From: FCB group bacterium
GTDB taxonomy: Bacteria > Fidelibacterota > Marinisomatia > SCGC-AAA003-L08 > JACNLC01
NCBI GenBank assembly: GCA_013152375.1
Contig: JAADGM010000149.1
Span: 1-46,948 of the forward strand
Length of the DNA stretch: 46,948 bases
Direction: 5' to 3'
Every line of letters begins with the position of its first letter. Within the stretch, counting starts at the first letter, position 1. The translations under genes and the position numbers were made by a program. Positions 15,871 through 25,217 of the stretch are shown here, in pieces. The notes below the pieces were generated by a model. The model ran no database searches. It was not told the DNA's origin and was given only the letters and a program-made list of their open reading frames with translations.

Positions 15871-18387
15871 ATGACTATAATGGAAAAAATGTTTGAATAT
15901 CAGGGGAAAACAACCTCCCTTATAGGTAAAAAGAAAATCACGGCCTATCGCGAATTGTACGAATACCTGTCTGAATTGCAGGTTAACGGGAAGCTGCCCT
16001 TTCACGGTGATTATCTGGGTGACAATGAGCTGGCTAAAAATATTTACTCAAAAAAATATTTCCTCAAAGACCTCGAAGGCAATTTACTGGAGCATCACCC
16101 TGAAGAGACCTTCATCCGCATCGCCGCATTCATGTCCACCGTGGAAGTCACCAAGACCAAAAAAAGAGAATGGGCCGAGAAATTTTATACCGAGTTGTAC
16201 CAGGGACGTTTTGTCCCGGGGGGTCGGGTGCTGGCAGGATCCGGTGATCTGTTTCGTCTGAAAACGCTGGCAAATTGCTTTGTCTCAAAGATCGATCATG
16301 ATGATATCGATTCAATCTATCACACGGCTTTTGAGTGCGCCAGAACCTATTCATATGGCGGTGGTATTGGGGTGGATATTTCATCCTTGCGTCCAAAAGA
16401 CGCCATCGTCCATAATGCCGCGGACAGCTCAACGGGTGCTGTTTCTTTTATGGATCTTTATTCGCTGACCACCGGACTTATCGGTCAAAGCGGCCGCCGC
16501 GGTGCGCTCATGATGACCATCGATGTGAAACACCCTGACATCTTCAATTTCATTAATGTAAAACAGACTCCGAATTGGGTAACAAAGCAAATAATAGAGC
16601 GCTGCGAATGGTCAAAGCTGTTCGATGACGAGCAGCTGAAGGAAATTTCCAAACATGTAATGGAAAATACGCAGATCCGCTTTGCGAATATTTCTATTAA
16701 AGTCAGCGACGAGTTTATGCAGGCTGTGAACGAAAATAACACATTCCCCGAAGATCATTATCTCGTTTACCAAAAAAACAACCCAGAACTCGTGATGAAC
16801 TCGCCTCAAAGCGACAAGAATCACTATTCTGTGGGCATTCCATCCAAATCTCCTGAAGACTATAAACTGCTGCACAATTTTGCTACCTTCACTGAATTGA
16901 ATAACTGGCTCTTCGAAAGTTACGGAGTCTCCGTGGCAGAGCGCGACCTGCTGGATAAGCAGAATCGTGATATATACGGTGACTATGTAGTGCAGTTAAA
17001 TGAGCTCGATTACGACTTCGCCATTAAACAGGCCGGAGATTTCATGCTCTACTTCAGCAGCGAACCCACCGGGGAAATTCGCAGACTGGTCAAAGCCCGG
17101 GAAATCTGGGATCAATTCATTGAAGGCAATTACCGCACGGCAGAGCCCGGACTCATCTTCTGGACGACGATGAGCAAATTCTCTCCTTCCAATTATGTTG
17201 GGCGGCCGATCATCAGTACCAATCCCTGTGCAGAAGTTCCGCTGGAAGACGGAGGCGCCTGCAACCTTGGATCTTTGAATTTGTCCCGCTTTGTCGTGAA
17301 CGGCTATGATCAGAATGCCTATTTTGATTGGGATCAACTGGCTGAGACCATCCGAATTTTAGTGAGATTTCTTGATAATGTTGTGATCTGGAACGAAAAA
17401 CTGAATGCGCTGGAAAAGCAGCGGATATCCGCCAGCGAAACCCGCAGACTTGGACTGGGTGTCATGGGAATAGCCGACATGATGAATCAGCTGGGACTTG
17501 AATATGATTCACCCAAAAGCTTTGAGTTAATTGACAAGGTGATGAGCTTTATTGCAAATGCAGCTTATCAGGCTTCTTCCTGGCTTGCCGAAGAAAAAGG
17601 ACCGTCGCCGGTTTTTTCTCCTGTAAAATATCTTCAATGCCCATATGCAAAATCAGCACTCAGTGAAGAAACCCGCAGCATCATTAAGAAAAAGGGGCTG
17701 CGGAATATCGCCATCCTGTCCATTGCGCCAACGGGGTCAATCTCAAACATTGTCCTGGGTTACCAGAGCGGCCAAAAAAATTATATCGGGGTGTCCGGTG
17801 GTATTGAACCTATTTTTGCACTTTATTACACCCGTCGCTCGGAATCTTTCAACAATAAATTTTATAATGTCTTTCACGCAACCGTCCAGGCCTATATTGA
17901 TAAAATGGGGTTGACTTCTGAGGCAGCGGCCAATTCGGATATGACCTCAATTCTTCCCGCGTATTTCCACAGAACGGCCCATAACATCCATCCTGACCAA
18001 CGCGTGAAAATACAGAGTATCTGTCAGAAATATATCGATCACAGTATTTCTTCAACTGTCAATTTACCCGAAGACACGGAACCTGAGCTTATCTCCAATA
18101 TCTATATTAAAGCCTGGGAGTCCGGCCTTAAGGGCATAACCATTTACCGGGATGGCAGCCGATTCCCAATCCTTGCTGTCGAAGAGAAAGCCTCGGCTTT
18201 CCAGAAAGCAAAATTACAGAAATACAAAATAGATTTGCCTGACGGGACAGAAGCCATCTGCCACGGAGATGAAATCCTGAAACTCCCCAACGGAAGACTT
18301 ACCACGGTCTATCACTACATGAACCGTGACAACCTGAATATTGAAGATATGCTGTTAAATACCCACCCGGAGGAAGTCATCAAGTGA
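15871..18387 (+). CDS. nrdJ: Class II (adenosylcobalamin-dependent) ribonucleotide reductase, catalytic subunit
   Basis: This 838-residue reductase core (nrdJa) makes deoxyribonucleotides from ribonucleotides using a B12-derived radical. Active-site residues are in place: Cys136 in LANCFVSK, Asn451/Cys453/Glu455 in NPCAEVPLEDGG, and Cys464 in GACNLGSLNL. The barrel motif SETRRLGLGVMGIADM and the phosphate-site loop SIAPTGSISNIV are also present. There is no partner radical subunit (NrdB) nearby, consistent with class II. The protein stops at HYMNRDNLNIEDMLLNTHPE without the C-terminal cysteine tail, which is encoded by the next gene; the stop codon overlaps that gene's GTG as GTGA. The first ATG (15871) has no obvious ribosome binding site, and the Met at 15889 is an alternative. 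An NrdR-like box and a leader ORF precede it. Confidence 0.9.
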   Translation: MTIMEKMFEYQGKTTSLIGKKKITAYRELYEYLSELQVNGKLPFHGDYLGDNELAKNIYSKKYFLKDLEGNLLEHHPEETFIRIAAFMSTVEVTKTKKREWAEKFYTELYQGRFVPGGRVLAGSGDLFRLKTLANCFVSKIDHDDIDSIYHTAFECARTYSYGGGIGVDISSLRPKDAIVHNAADSSTGAVSFMDLYSLTTGLIGQSGRRGALMMTIDVKHPDIFNFINVKQTPNWVTKQIIERCEWSKLFDDEQLKEISKHVMENTQIRFANISIKVSDEFMQAVNENNTFPEDHYLVYQKNNPELVMNSPQSDKNHYSVGIPSKSPEDYKLLHNFATFTELNNWLFESYGVSVAERDLLDKQNRDIYGDYVVQLNELDYDFAIKQAGDFMLYFSSEPTGEIRRLVKAREIWDQFIEGNYRTAEPGLIFWTTMSKFSPSNYVGRPIISTNPCAEVPLEDGGACNLGSLNLSRFVVNGYDQNAYFDWDQLAETIRILVRFLDNVVIWNEKLNALEKQRISASETRRLGLGVMGIADMMNQLGLEYDSPKSFELIDKVMSFIANAAYQASSWLAEEKGPSPVFSPVKYLQCPYAKSALSEETRSIIKKKGLRNIAILSIAPTGSISNIVLGYQSGQKNYIGVSGGIEPIFALYYTRRSESFNNKFYNVFHATVQAYIDKMGLTSEAAANSDMTSILPAYFHRTAHNIHPDQRVKIQSICQKYIDHSISSTVNLPEDTEPELISNIYIKAWESGLKGITIYRDGSRFPILAVEEKASAFQKAKLQKYKIDLPDGTEAICHGDEILKLPNGRLTTVYHYMNRDNLNIEDMLLNTHPEEVIK

Positions 18388-19055
18388 TAAAAATCAAAGC
18401 GCAGCAGGCAAAGATACAGGCCGTCGCTGCAAACCCAAAAGCCCCGGAGAAAACAACTACGGAGGCTCCTGTCAAAAGGGGTAACATCACCCGGGAAAAA
18501 TTATTTACGCCGAACAGGCCTGCGGTAGTGGATGCAAAAGTCTATAAACTCCGGAGTGTGTTTGTTAAGAATTCCGTTTTCATAACTCTGGGATATGTTC
18601 GTGAAAATGAATTTACCAGGCCCATTGAAATCTTCATCAACTCAAAAGATCTCACCCGGGCACCGGAATATGTCGTTTTAACCCGGCTTATATCAGCTAT
18701 CTTCAGGCGTTCCAGCAATCCCGACTTCATTTTAGAGGAACTGAGAGGGATTTTTGACCCCAGCGGAGGCTCATTTAAAGAGGGAAAATACTATCACTCA
18801 TTTTACGCTGAGATTGCAGATGTAATCGAGCAGTTTTTCTTTGATGTGGGAATCCTGGAAAGACCGGATGTACTGCCGGCTCAGGACAACGGCCCGCAGG
18901 AAAGTGTCACGAGGGGGTATCCTGAGGAGATTGGAAACACCGAAAATAACTTTTTCAAAATATGCCCCGATTGCAATAACCGCACCCTCAAAACGGAGAA
19001 TGGCTGTAACACCTGTATGGATCCTGAATGCGGTTACAGCAAATGCGATAAATAG
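18384..19055 (+). CDS. Class II ribonucleotide reductase C-terminal subunit (NrdJb, TSCPD domain plus Cys tail)
   Basis: This 223-residue protein completes the split reductase. After a variable Lys/Pro-rich start it has a TSCPD-type domain (about residues 50-155: YKLRSVFVKNSVFITLGYVR, FTRPIEIFINSKDLTRAPEY, LRGIFDPSGGSFKEGKYYHS). It ends with a cysteine-rich tail, CPDCNNRTLKTENGCNTCMD then PECGYSKCDK, like the CxxC and CGYSxC ends of one-piece class II enzymes. That tail re-reduces the active-site disulfide after each turnover. The start is GTG at 18384, overlapping the nrdJa stop, so translation is probably coupled. The best-known split NrdJa/NrdJb pair is in Pseudomonas aeruginosa. The domain assignment is by motif only. 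Confidence 0.82.
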   Translation: MIKIKAQQAKIQAVAANPKAPEKTTTEAPVKRGNITREKLFTPNRPAVVDAKVYKLRSVFVKNSVFITLGYVRENEFTRPIEIFINSKDLTRAPEYVVLTRLISAIFRRSSNPDFILEELRGIFDPSGGSFKEGKYYHSFYAEIADVIEQFFFDVGILERPDVLPAQDNGPQESVTRGYPEEIGNTENNFFKICPDCNNRTLKTENGCNTCMDPECGYSKCDK

Positions 19056-19080
19056 CTCCCGCGCCCCCATGAGCATGTTC

Positions 19081-19110
19081 TTCCCGGGGACCAGCTCGGG
19101 AATTATTTTT
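19081..19110 (+). terminator. Rho-independent terminator after nrdJab
   Basis: TTCCCG (19081-19086) pairs with CGGGAA (19097-19102) around a 10-base loop and is followed by TTATTTTT. It lies 26 bases after the nrdJb stop and runs into the 3' end of the convergent GGDEF gene. Confidence 0.6.
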
Positions 19111-20764
19111 GCATTCCCGGATCCCAGAATAAATATTTATCCCGGCCGGCTTTTTTAGCCGCATACATTGCCGTATCCGCCCTTGAAAGAATAGCCGAGG
19201 CATCATCGCCGTCATTTGGAAAGATGCTGATTCCGATGCTGGCTGTGATAAATTTAATCTTTATATCATCGAATTGATAGGGCCGGCCAAGTTCTTTCGT
19301 GACACGTTTGGCGACTGTTTTTGGCTGCAGGTCAAACTGGTTATTGATCAAAATAACGAACTCATCACCGCCAAGGCGGTAAATGATATCACTTTCTCTC
19401 AAAGATCGTTTTAATCTCGCAGCTACTTCTATCAAAAGTTTATCCCCCACATCATGACCGTATTTATCGTTGACCTCCTTGAAGTGATCCAGATCAATAA
19501 ATAGAAGAGCACGCTCTACGTTGTAACGCTGCGAATAATGCAGTTCCTGTTCAATTCTTTCAAAGAAGGAGCGTCTGTTATACAGGCCGGTGAGGGCATC
19601 ATTACGAGCCTGATACTCCAGCTTCTGTTCCGCTTCCTTCCGCTTGGAGATATCTCTGTAGATACCGTAAACAGCGATTTGCCCGTCACCATAACGTACG
19701 GGGGCCCCAATTATGGAGACCATCACTGGAGACCCGTCCTTCCGGTAACGGACGGTTTCAAATTTCTCCCTGACACCTTCGCCAACCAGCCGGGAAATCT
19801 TTTGCGCTTCATCCATTTCATCTTCCCGTGCTATAAGCCGGTCGATATTTTTCCCCAGAGCTTCGTCCTTGCTATAACCGAACATGGCGACGAACTCCCT
19901 GTTGATATTCTTGATGGTCCCGTTATTATCGACCAGAACCATACCTTCAGGTGCACTTTCAAACAGCTTGTCGAGAAATGTCTTTTCAATCTGGAGAGAT
20001 TCTTCAGCCTCTTTTCGTTCTGTGATATCAACGATTTGGATGATCATGTCGGAAGCGGATTTGTCAGGATTCGGCAACACTGAAAAATTGGCCACGCCCC
20101 ATAAGATTTTCCCATCACTCCGACGGTAACGCTCTTCCAGGTTTAACTGCTTGATCTCACCTGAAATCAGCTTGTCGAGATGCTTCCTCAGTTGCTCTTC
20201 GTCCTGATCGTAGGTAATTTCTTTAAGACTTTTAGACATCAGTTCAGATTTTGAATATCCCAGCATTTTGCAGATGGTTTCATTCACCTGTATAAAATTC
20301 CCGGGCGGCTCAAAAATCAGCATACCCGTGGGAGCGTTCATGAATGCTCCCCGGAATTTTTCTTCATTTTCCTGAAGTTTCCGCTTCAGTTCGAGTTTCT
20401 CAATACCTTTCTGGATTGAAAAATGCAGGATCTCAAAAGAGATGGGCTTTTTGATAAAATTGATCGCACCCATTCGCAGCGCTTTGATCGCATAGTCCAG
20501 ATCACCATGCCCGGTTATGACGATCGTCTGGAGTTCGGTTTGTAACGCACTGGCACGTTCCAATAATTCCATGCCGTCAATTCCCGGCATACGGATATCC
20601 GTTATCAGTACATCAAATTGCTCACGTTCCAGCAGTGCCAGAGCCTCTTCCCCGGAATTCAGAGTGGATATTTCGTAGTCCGGCGACATCCGCTCCAAAG
20701 CTCTTTTGATCAGTTCGCACAGACTGATCTCATCATCGACGATTAGTAATTTAACTTTTCCCAT
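19103..20764 (-). CDS. Response regulator with REC, two PAS and GGDEF domains (diguanylate cyclase)
   Basis: This 553-residue protein has four modules. The receiver domain (residues 1-120) begins KLLIVDDEIS, has the phospho-acceptor Asp in DVLITDIRMPGIDG, and the switch Thr and Lys in ITGHGD and FIKKPIS. Two PAS domains follow (about 138-255 and 265-385), each closing with a DITERK or DISKRK motif. The GGDEF domain (about 390-550) has an intact RLGGDEFVIL active site. An RxxD inhibitory site (RESD) precedes it by five residues, so cyclic di-GMP product inhibition is expected. It should make cyclic di-GMP in response to phosphorylation and PAS-sensed signals. No cognate histidine kinase is in the window. 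It begins 28 bases after the metalloprotease stop and may share its transcript. Confidence 0.92.
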   Translation of the reverse strand: MGKVKLLIVDDEISLCELIKRALERMSPDYEISTLNSGEEALALLEREQFDVLITDIRMPGIDGMELLERASALQTELQTIVITGHGDLDYAIKALRMGAINFIKKPISFEILHFSIQKGIEKLELKRKLQENEEKFRGAFMNAPTGMLIFEPPGNFIQVNETICKMLGYSKSELMSKSLKEITYDQDEEQLRKHLDKLISGEIKQLNLEERYRRSDGKILWGVANFSVLPNPDKSASDMIIQIVDITERKEAEESLQIEKTFLDKLFESAPEGMVLVDNNGTIKNINREFVAMFGYSKDEALGKNIDRLIAREDEMDEAQKISRLVGEGVREKFETVRYRKDGSPVMVSIIGAPVRYGDGQIAVYGIYRDISKRKEAEQKLEYQARNDALTGLYNRRSFFERIEQELHYSQRYNVERALLFIDLDHFKEVNDKYGHDVGDKLLIEVAARLKRSLRESDIIYRLGGDEFVILINNQFDLQPKTVAKRVTKELGRPYQFDDIKIKFITASIGISIFPNDGDDASAILSRADTAMYAAKKAGRDKYLFWDPGMQK

Positions 20765-20792
20765 AAACCCAGACTAAAATTGCTCTTGTTAT

Positions 20793-23453
20793 TTAGAGAT
20801 TCCGTTGTGATTTTGCCGTGAGGGCCGCTTCAATCTTCATCAGACATTCCTTCAAATGAGCCTCCGTTATTTCGTTCAGTTGTCGGATCTTTACATCGCG
20901 CCTGATCTTTAACTTCAATGATGTCAGATCGGAGAGGGCCAGAGAGACTGCATCCTGCGGATAGGCTTTATTCTTCTCCAACATCAGGCGGATCAGAATT
21001 TCAAGGTGCAGTCGTTGCAATTCCCTGCGATAACTGTTAATATTGTCTCCCTTATCCACCTCCTGCCAGATATTATCCCTCAGATATGAGAACATATCCG
21101 CTGTTGAAAATGCAGGGGCTCCAGGTGCAAATCTCAATTCGTTATCACTAAGTCTGTTAAGAACGTAGGTTGAATAAAGTCTCGTCAGGGCTCTCCCCTG
21201 TAATTTTAACACAGCATTGTGAACAGGGTACTCCAGGCGGCTGCGCCGCCACAGGGAGCCCGAGAAATCACCTCTTAACTCGGGAATGAGCTTATTCAGC
21301 AGAGCAGGGGGAAAATCAAAAGCATCGGGTTGAAAGAGCGATTCATTCAGAAACTTCAAAGCCCTCCACTGCTCCTCCGCCGGTACCACTTCAAAAGGCA
21401 AGCGATCCTTCGTATCCCCATAATGACCCCGGTGGACGTACATCCCGCCGACATATTTCGTCACATTATTGGCCATATTGCGATATTCTCCAATACCCTG
21501 GTTGAAGAGTTTAAGGTATCGCTGATAACTCTCCCCCTTTTGCAGATCTTCCTGAGACAAAGATGTCCAGAGTTCCCGGACAAGATCCAGTCTCTGCCCA
21601 TAATAACTCAGAGGATCGGTGGTCATATCATATAAGCTGCAGCTGGGATCCATTCCTTTGATGGAATACCCGTTTGCATCACTATCCGTACAGAATTCCA
21701 GCAGCGGTTCACCGACCCGGCCGGCTATATCCTCCAGCAATTGTTTTTCGGCTAATTCAGTCGTATCTTCCGGCTCTGCATAGGCATATTCAATGGCCCA
21801 ATAATCATAAACCCCCAGAGCGGTCTGAAAATAGTCACCCTGCTCATCTCCCCTCTTTGACAGGTTGATGGGTGTATAATCCATCACCGAACCAGTTGTC
21901 CCCCAGTCTTCAGTAAATTTCACATCGCGGAGTAATCCCAGAGGATAGATGTGGCTCGCGCGAAAATTATGTCTTAATCCCAGCGTGTGGCCCACCTCAT
22001 GAACAATTAAATCCGTAAGGCCGTCCTGTACAAATTTCTCATAGTCAACATCACCCTCCAGACCACGGCTCTGGATCAGATTCCAGCCAAATTCCATTTG
22101 CTCTTTTTTTTCTGCGGCATAGTTACACTGCTGCATTCCCACCGGGGTTTCCGCTTCCACTTCAGTAGTCCTGAGAATTTCTTCCAGCGAAAGCGGCGTG
22201 ATAAACTGATCATATTCGGTAAAAAAATGGCGGACAAAATCCGCACTTACACGGATATCCGCATCGTAGATCTCACCTGTGTAAGGATTTGCCCTGGAGG
22301 GGCCGACCGCATAACCGCCGCCGGGCTGGACAATCCACCGAACAGTGTTATAGCGCACATCTGCCGGGTCCCAATCGGCATCATCCGGCATTTGCCGGAC
22401 TATTATGGCATCTTTAATACCGATCCGTTCAAAGGCATTATTCCACAACAGAATGCCCCGTCTTATCGCATCCCTATATTTCTCCGGAACGGTATTTTCA
22501 ATCCAGTACACAATCGGTTTTCCTGGAGGAGAAAGTTCAGCCTCAGGGTCGGCCTTCTTCAGATTCCAGCGATTGATGTAATAGGTGTAGGGGGTTTCCC
22601 GTTCGACCGAAGAATAATCCTGAAATAAGGTAACAAAATGTCCCACCCGATCATCCGCAATGCGGGGTTTATAATCGGTTTCTGACAGAGTTGAGAGACT
22701 GTAGTGGTAGCGCATCAGCATACTTCTTGAATCCGCCAGTGTCGTCGAATTGTAAGGCTTACCCGAGTAATAGTGCAGTGAGACTTCAATCTCGGTATTT
22801 GCGGGAAAGGACTTCAACTCAATAAAAGTGCTGTTTTTTTTATCCAGCGAATACTTTTGTTTCCATTGGCCTGTATTGTATTCAACACGGGTGTATTTAT
22901 CGGTTAGGAAAAGATCCGACAGGTCAACCAGAATCCGCTTGGTTACCGAGTCCGGCTGGCTTTTGATCTCCACACTGTTTACAATGGAATTGGAAAGACT
23001 GTGTTCAACAGCCCGGTGCATGGCAGTTTTATCCTTTGCCCGATAGAGGGTATTCAGATGAATGAGCTGTATCCGTTTACCCTGTTTCTTAAAGCGGAAT
23101 GGGAAATCCCCCAGCATTGCTCCACTGTCAAAAATACGGGCATCCCCGGACTGACGTGTAGCATTGAACAGATAGGTTTCACCCAACTGGTCCGGAGAGA
23201 GACTAAGATAGTATTTATCCTCTTCCTCATTGACATAAATATCAAATAAACCTTCGATACGATCAAAATCTTTGATGAGTTTTTCAAATTCCGGAAGTTT
23301 ACCCGCTTCTTCCTTTTTTGATTTTTTCTTATCTGTCGCAGTAGAATCCGGCGTTTGTTCATTACCATTAGGCCTGGCTGCCCCGGAAGCTGTCAACAAA
23401 AAAATTGCCACCAACCACAGGATGATTTGACTGTTTTGTTTCGATTTTGCCAT
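20793..23453 (-). CDS. Secreted zinc metalloprotease (DUF5117/DUF5118-type)
   Basis: This protein of about 886 residues carries the extended zinc motif HEVGHTLGLRHNF at about residue 485, the metzincin-like HExxHxxGxxH. The surroundings match the large 'zinc-dependent metalloprotease' family of FCB bacteria: an N-terminal domain with EGLFDIYVNEEEDKYYLSLS, a catalytic domain with YWIENTVPEKYRDAIRRGI and NTVRWIVQPGGGYAVGPSRA, and a downstream MDYTPINLSKRG Met-turn-like segment. The N-terminus (NSQIILWLVAIFLLTASGAA) is a signal peptide. ATG at 23453 was preferred over the in-frame start 25 codons earlier because the longer form would place a polar, basic stretch before the signal. A Lys-rich acidic patch follows the signal. 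The substrate is unknown; envelope or outer-membrane location is inferred. Confidence 0.86.
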   Translation of the reverse strand: MAKSKQNSQIILWLVAIFLLTASGAARPNGNEQTPDSTATDKKKSKKEEAGKLPEFEKLIKDFDRIEGLFDIYVNEEEDKYYLSLSPDQLGETYLFNATRQSGDARIFDSGAMLGDFPFRFKKQGKRIQLIHLNTLYRAKDKTAMHRAVEHSLSNSIVNSVEIKSQPDSVTKRILVDLSDLFLTDKYTRVEYNTGQWKQKYSLDKKNSTFIELKSFPANTEIEVSLHYYSGKPYNSTTLADSRSMLMRYHYSLSTLSETDYKPRIADDRVGHFVTLFQDYSSVERETPYTYYINRWNLKKADPEAELSPPGKPIVYWIENTVPEKYRDAIRRGILLWNNAFERIGIKDAIIVRQMPDDADWDPADVRYNTVRWIVQPGGGYAVGPSRANPYTGEIYDADIRVSADFVRHFFTEYDQFITPLSLEEILRTTEVEAETPVGMQQCNYAAEKKEQMEFGWNLIQSRGLEGDVDYEKFVQDGLTDLIVHEVGHTLGLRHNFRASHIYPLGLLRDVKFTEDWGTTGSVMDYTPINLSKRGDEQGDYFQTALGVYDYWAIEYAYAEPEDTTELAEKQLLEDIAGRVGEPLLEFCTDSDANGYSIKGMDPSCSLYDMTTDPLSYYGQRLDLVRELWTSLSQEDLQKGESYQRYLKLFNQGIGEYRNMANNVTKYVGGMYVHRGHYGDTKDRLPFEVVPAEEQWRALKFLNESLFQPDAFDFPPALLNKLIPELRGDFSGSLWRRSRLEYPVHNAVLKLQGRALTRLYSTYVLNRLSDNELRFAPGAPAFSTADMFSYLRDNIWQEVDKGDNINSYRRELQRLHLEILIRLMLEKNKAYPQDAVSLALSDLTSLKLKIRRDVKIRQLNEITEAHLKECLMKIEAALTAKSQRNL

Positions 23454-23846
23454 TTTGTTTCCGGTTTTGATCTGGGTTAATGATGACCGAAATTTATTCA
23501 CCCAGGTTTTAGATTTTTGATAACCCACTGCCGGATTGTTATTTACGGAAGCTGTATTTCAGCATCTCCAGCAGGCGGGGATTATTTATCAATCATACGG
23601 GAATGTGTCACTAAACCGCATAATTTTAGTGTCTTTCAACCGCAGAAAATACTAAAGCGATGGGCATTCTTTTTAGTAAAATATTGGCATGAATTCCTGC
23701 TGATACGAGCAGCCGGGCCAAGCTGATGGTATTGTTTCAGGAACCGACAGGTTTTTTAAATCCGTCGGATCCGTCAACCTTTAAGATGTGGGCATCTTCA
23801 AGTGACCTAACACAGAAATGAGACCGACAACACAACGGGCAGGGAT
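23454..23846. other. Intergenic region between the metalloprotease start and the purA stop
   Basis: This 393-base region has no credible gene. A small hairpin (CTGCT/AGCAG, about 23697-23712) is visible. It should hold the promoter of the metalloprotease gene and the 3' end of the purA transcript, but I could not pick out convincing promoter hexamers or a terminator. Confidence 0.4.
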
Positions 23847-25115
23847 TCAACGTGAGATCAGTTGTTCCCGTTCAGGTCCCGTAGAAACAAATTTTATGGG
23901 TGTTTCCATGATGTCTGATAAGATCCGGATAAAGCGTTCGGCCCTGGCCGGCAGTTCATCGAAATGCTCGATATCGGTTGTAGGTTCACACCAGCCGGGG
24001 ATGGACTCGTAAATAGGCGTTACCTCGGCCAGTCTGTGCAGGACTTCGGAAAAGTGTTTTGTGCGCTGCCCGTCAACTTCATAGGCGGTACAAATTTTGA
24101 TCTCGTCAAGCTCATCGAGTACATCCAACTTGGTAAGGGCAATCTCCGTAAAACCATTGATCCTGGAGCTATATCCGGCCAATGTGCCGTCAAACCATCC
24201 GCAGCGTCTCGGGCGGCCGGTCGTTGCACCGAATTCACCACCGGTTTCTTGTAGCTGACTGCCGGTCTCGTCAAACAATTCTGTCGGAAAGGGACCTTCT
24301 CCAACCCGGGTCGTATAGGCTTTAAATATGCCGATTCTCCTGTCGATAGCGGTAATCGGAATTCCCAAACCGTTGGCTATTCCACCAACAGAGCAGTTGG
24401 AAGAAGTGACAAAGGGATACGTGCCGTGATCGATATCCAGCAAGGTCCCCTGAGCGCCTTCAATGAGAATATTCGCACCAACTTCCAATTTACCCTGCAT
24501 GAATTTGAACGTATCCGTCACCATCGGTGAAATGGATTTGGCACATTCCAGGAATTTAGGAAATTCATGTTCGATATCTTCTGCAGACAGATCGTAAAGT
24601 TCACCGTGAGTTATGGCATCCTCCAGCCTTTTCTTCACCATCTCCTCGAGTTTATCAGAATCCGTCAGATTATGTCCCCTGATGCCGCGTCGGTTGTATT
24701 TATCAACGTAAGTCGGGCCGATACCGCGGGAGGTGGTGCCTATCTTTTGCGCTGTGTTTGTTTCCGAAGCTCGATCGATGGCACGGTGTACAGGAGTGAC
24801 AATATGAGCTGTATTTGCGATGTGGATTCGACCCTCCACTGAAATACCATTTTGTCTGAGCATATTGATTTCCTCAACCAGACTAACGGGATCAATCACC
24901 ATCCCGTTCCCCAGTATACAGTGACAATCATCTCTTAAAATACCCGATGGCACCTGGTGCAGGATAATTTTCCTATCTTTAACGTAGACCGTATGGCCGG
25001 CATTGGCACCCCCCTGATAGCGGGCGACTATATCAACATTCGCGCTGAGATGATCGACGATCTTGCCCTTGCCTTCATCTCCCCATTGGCCTCCTGTTAT
25101 GGATATTATTGACAT
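23847..25115 (-). CDS. purA: Adenylosuccinate synthetase
   Basis: This 422-residue, full-length enzyme condenses IMP with aspartate using GTP, the first committed step from IMP to AMP. The N-terminal GTP-binding signature GGQWGDEGKGKIVD has the catalytic Asp and Lys. Then come YQGGANAGHTVY with the catalytic His, GTTSRGIGPTYVDKYNR (IMP binding), EGAQGTLLDIDHGTYPFVTS and the C-terminal STGPERE for guanine recognition. No key residue is missing. It lies downstream of secDF on the same strand, but a strong hairpin separates them, so it probably has its own promoter in the short gap. Confidence 0.97.
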   Translation of the reverse strand: MSIISITGGQWGDEGKGKIVDHLSANVDIVARYQGGANAGHTVYVKDRKIILHQVPSGILRDDCHCILGNGMVIDPVSLVEEINMLRQNGISVEGRIHIANTAHIVTPVHRAIDRASETNTAQKIGTTSRGIGPTYVDKYNRRGIRGHNLTDSDKLEEMVKKRLEDAITHGELYDLSAEDIEHEFPKFLECAKSISPMVTDTFKFMQGKLEVGANILIEGAQGTLLDIDHGTYPFVTSSNCSVGGIANGLGIPITAIDRRIGIFKAYTTRVGEGPFPTELFDETGSQLQETGGEFGATTGRPRRCGWFDGTLAGYSSRINGFTEIALTKLDVLDELDEIKICTAYEVDGQRTKHFSEVLHRLAEVTPIYESIPGWCEPTTDIEHFDELPARAERFIRILSDIMETPIKFVSTGPEREQLISR

Positions 25116-25155
25116 TTTTCTCTCGATTTATACCATGAAAATTATCAGTGTTTAC

Positions 25156-25190
25156 ATAAAAAAACTCCGATGTAATCGGAGTTTTTTTAT
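25156..25190. terminator. Strong terminator hairpin downstream of secF
   Basis: This is a perfect 16-base-pair stem, with arms at 25156-25171 and 25175-25190, a GTA loop and flanking A7/T7 runs. It can work on either strand. It sits between secF and purA, which run the same way (minus), so it should end secDF transcription before purA. Confidence 0.85.
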
Positions 25191-25217
25191 TTTATCTGTC
25201 ACTGTTGGAATTTTATC

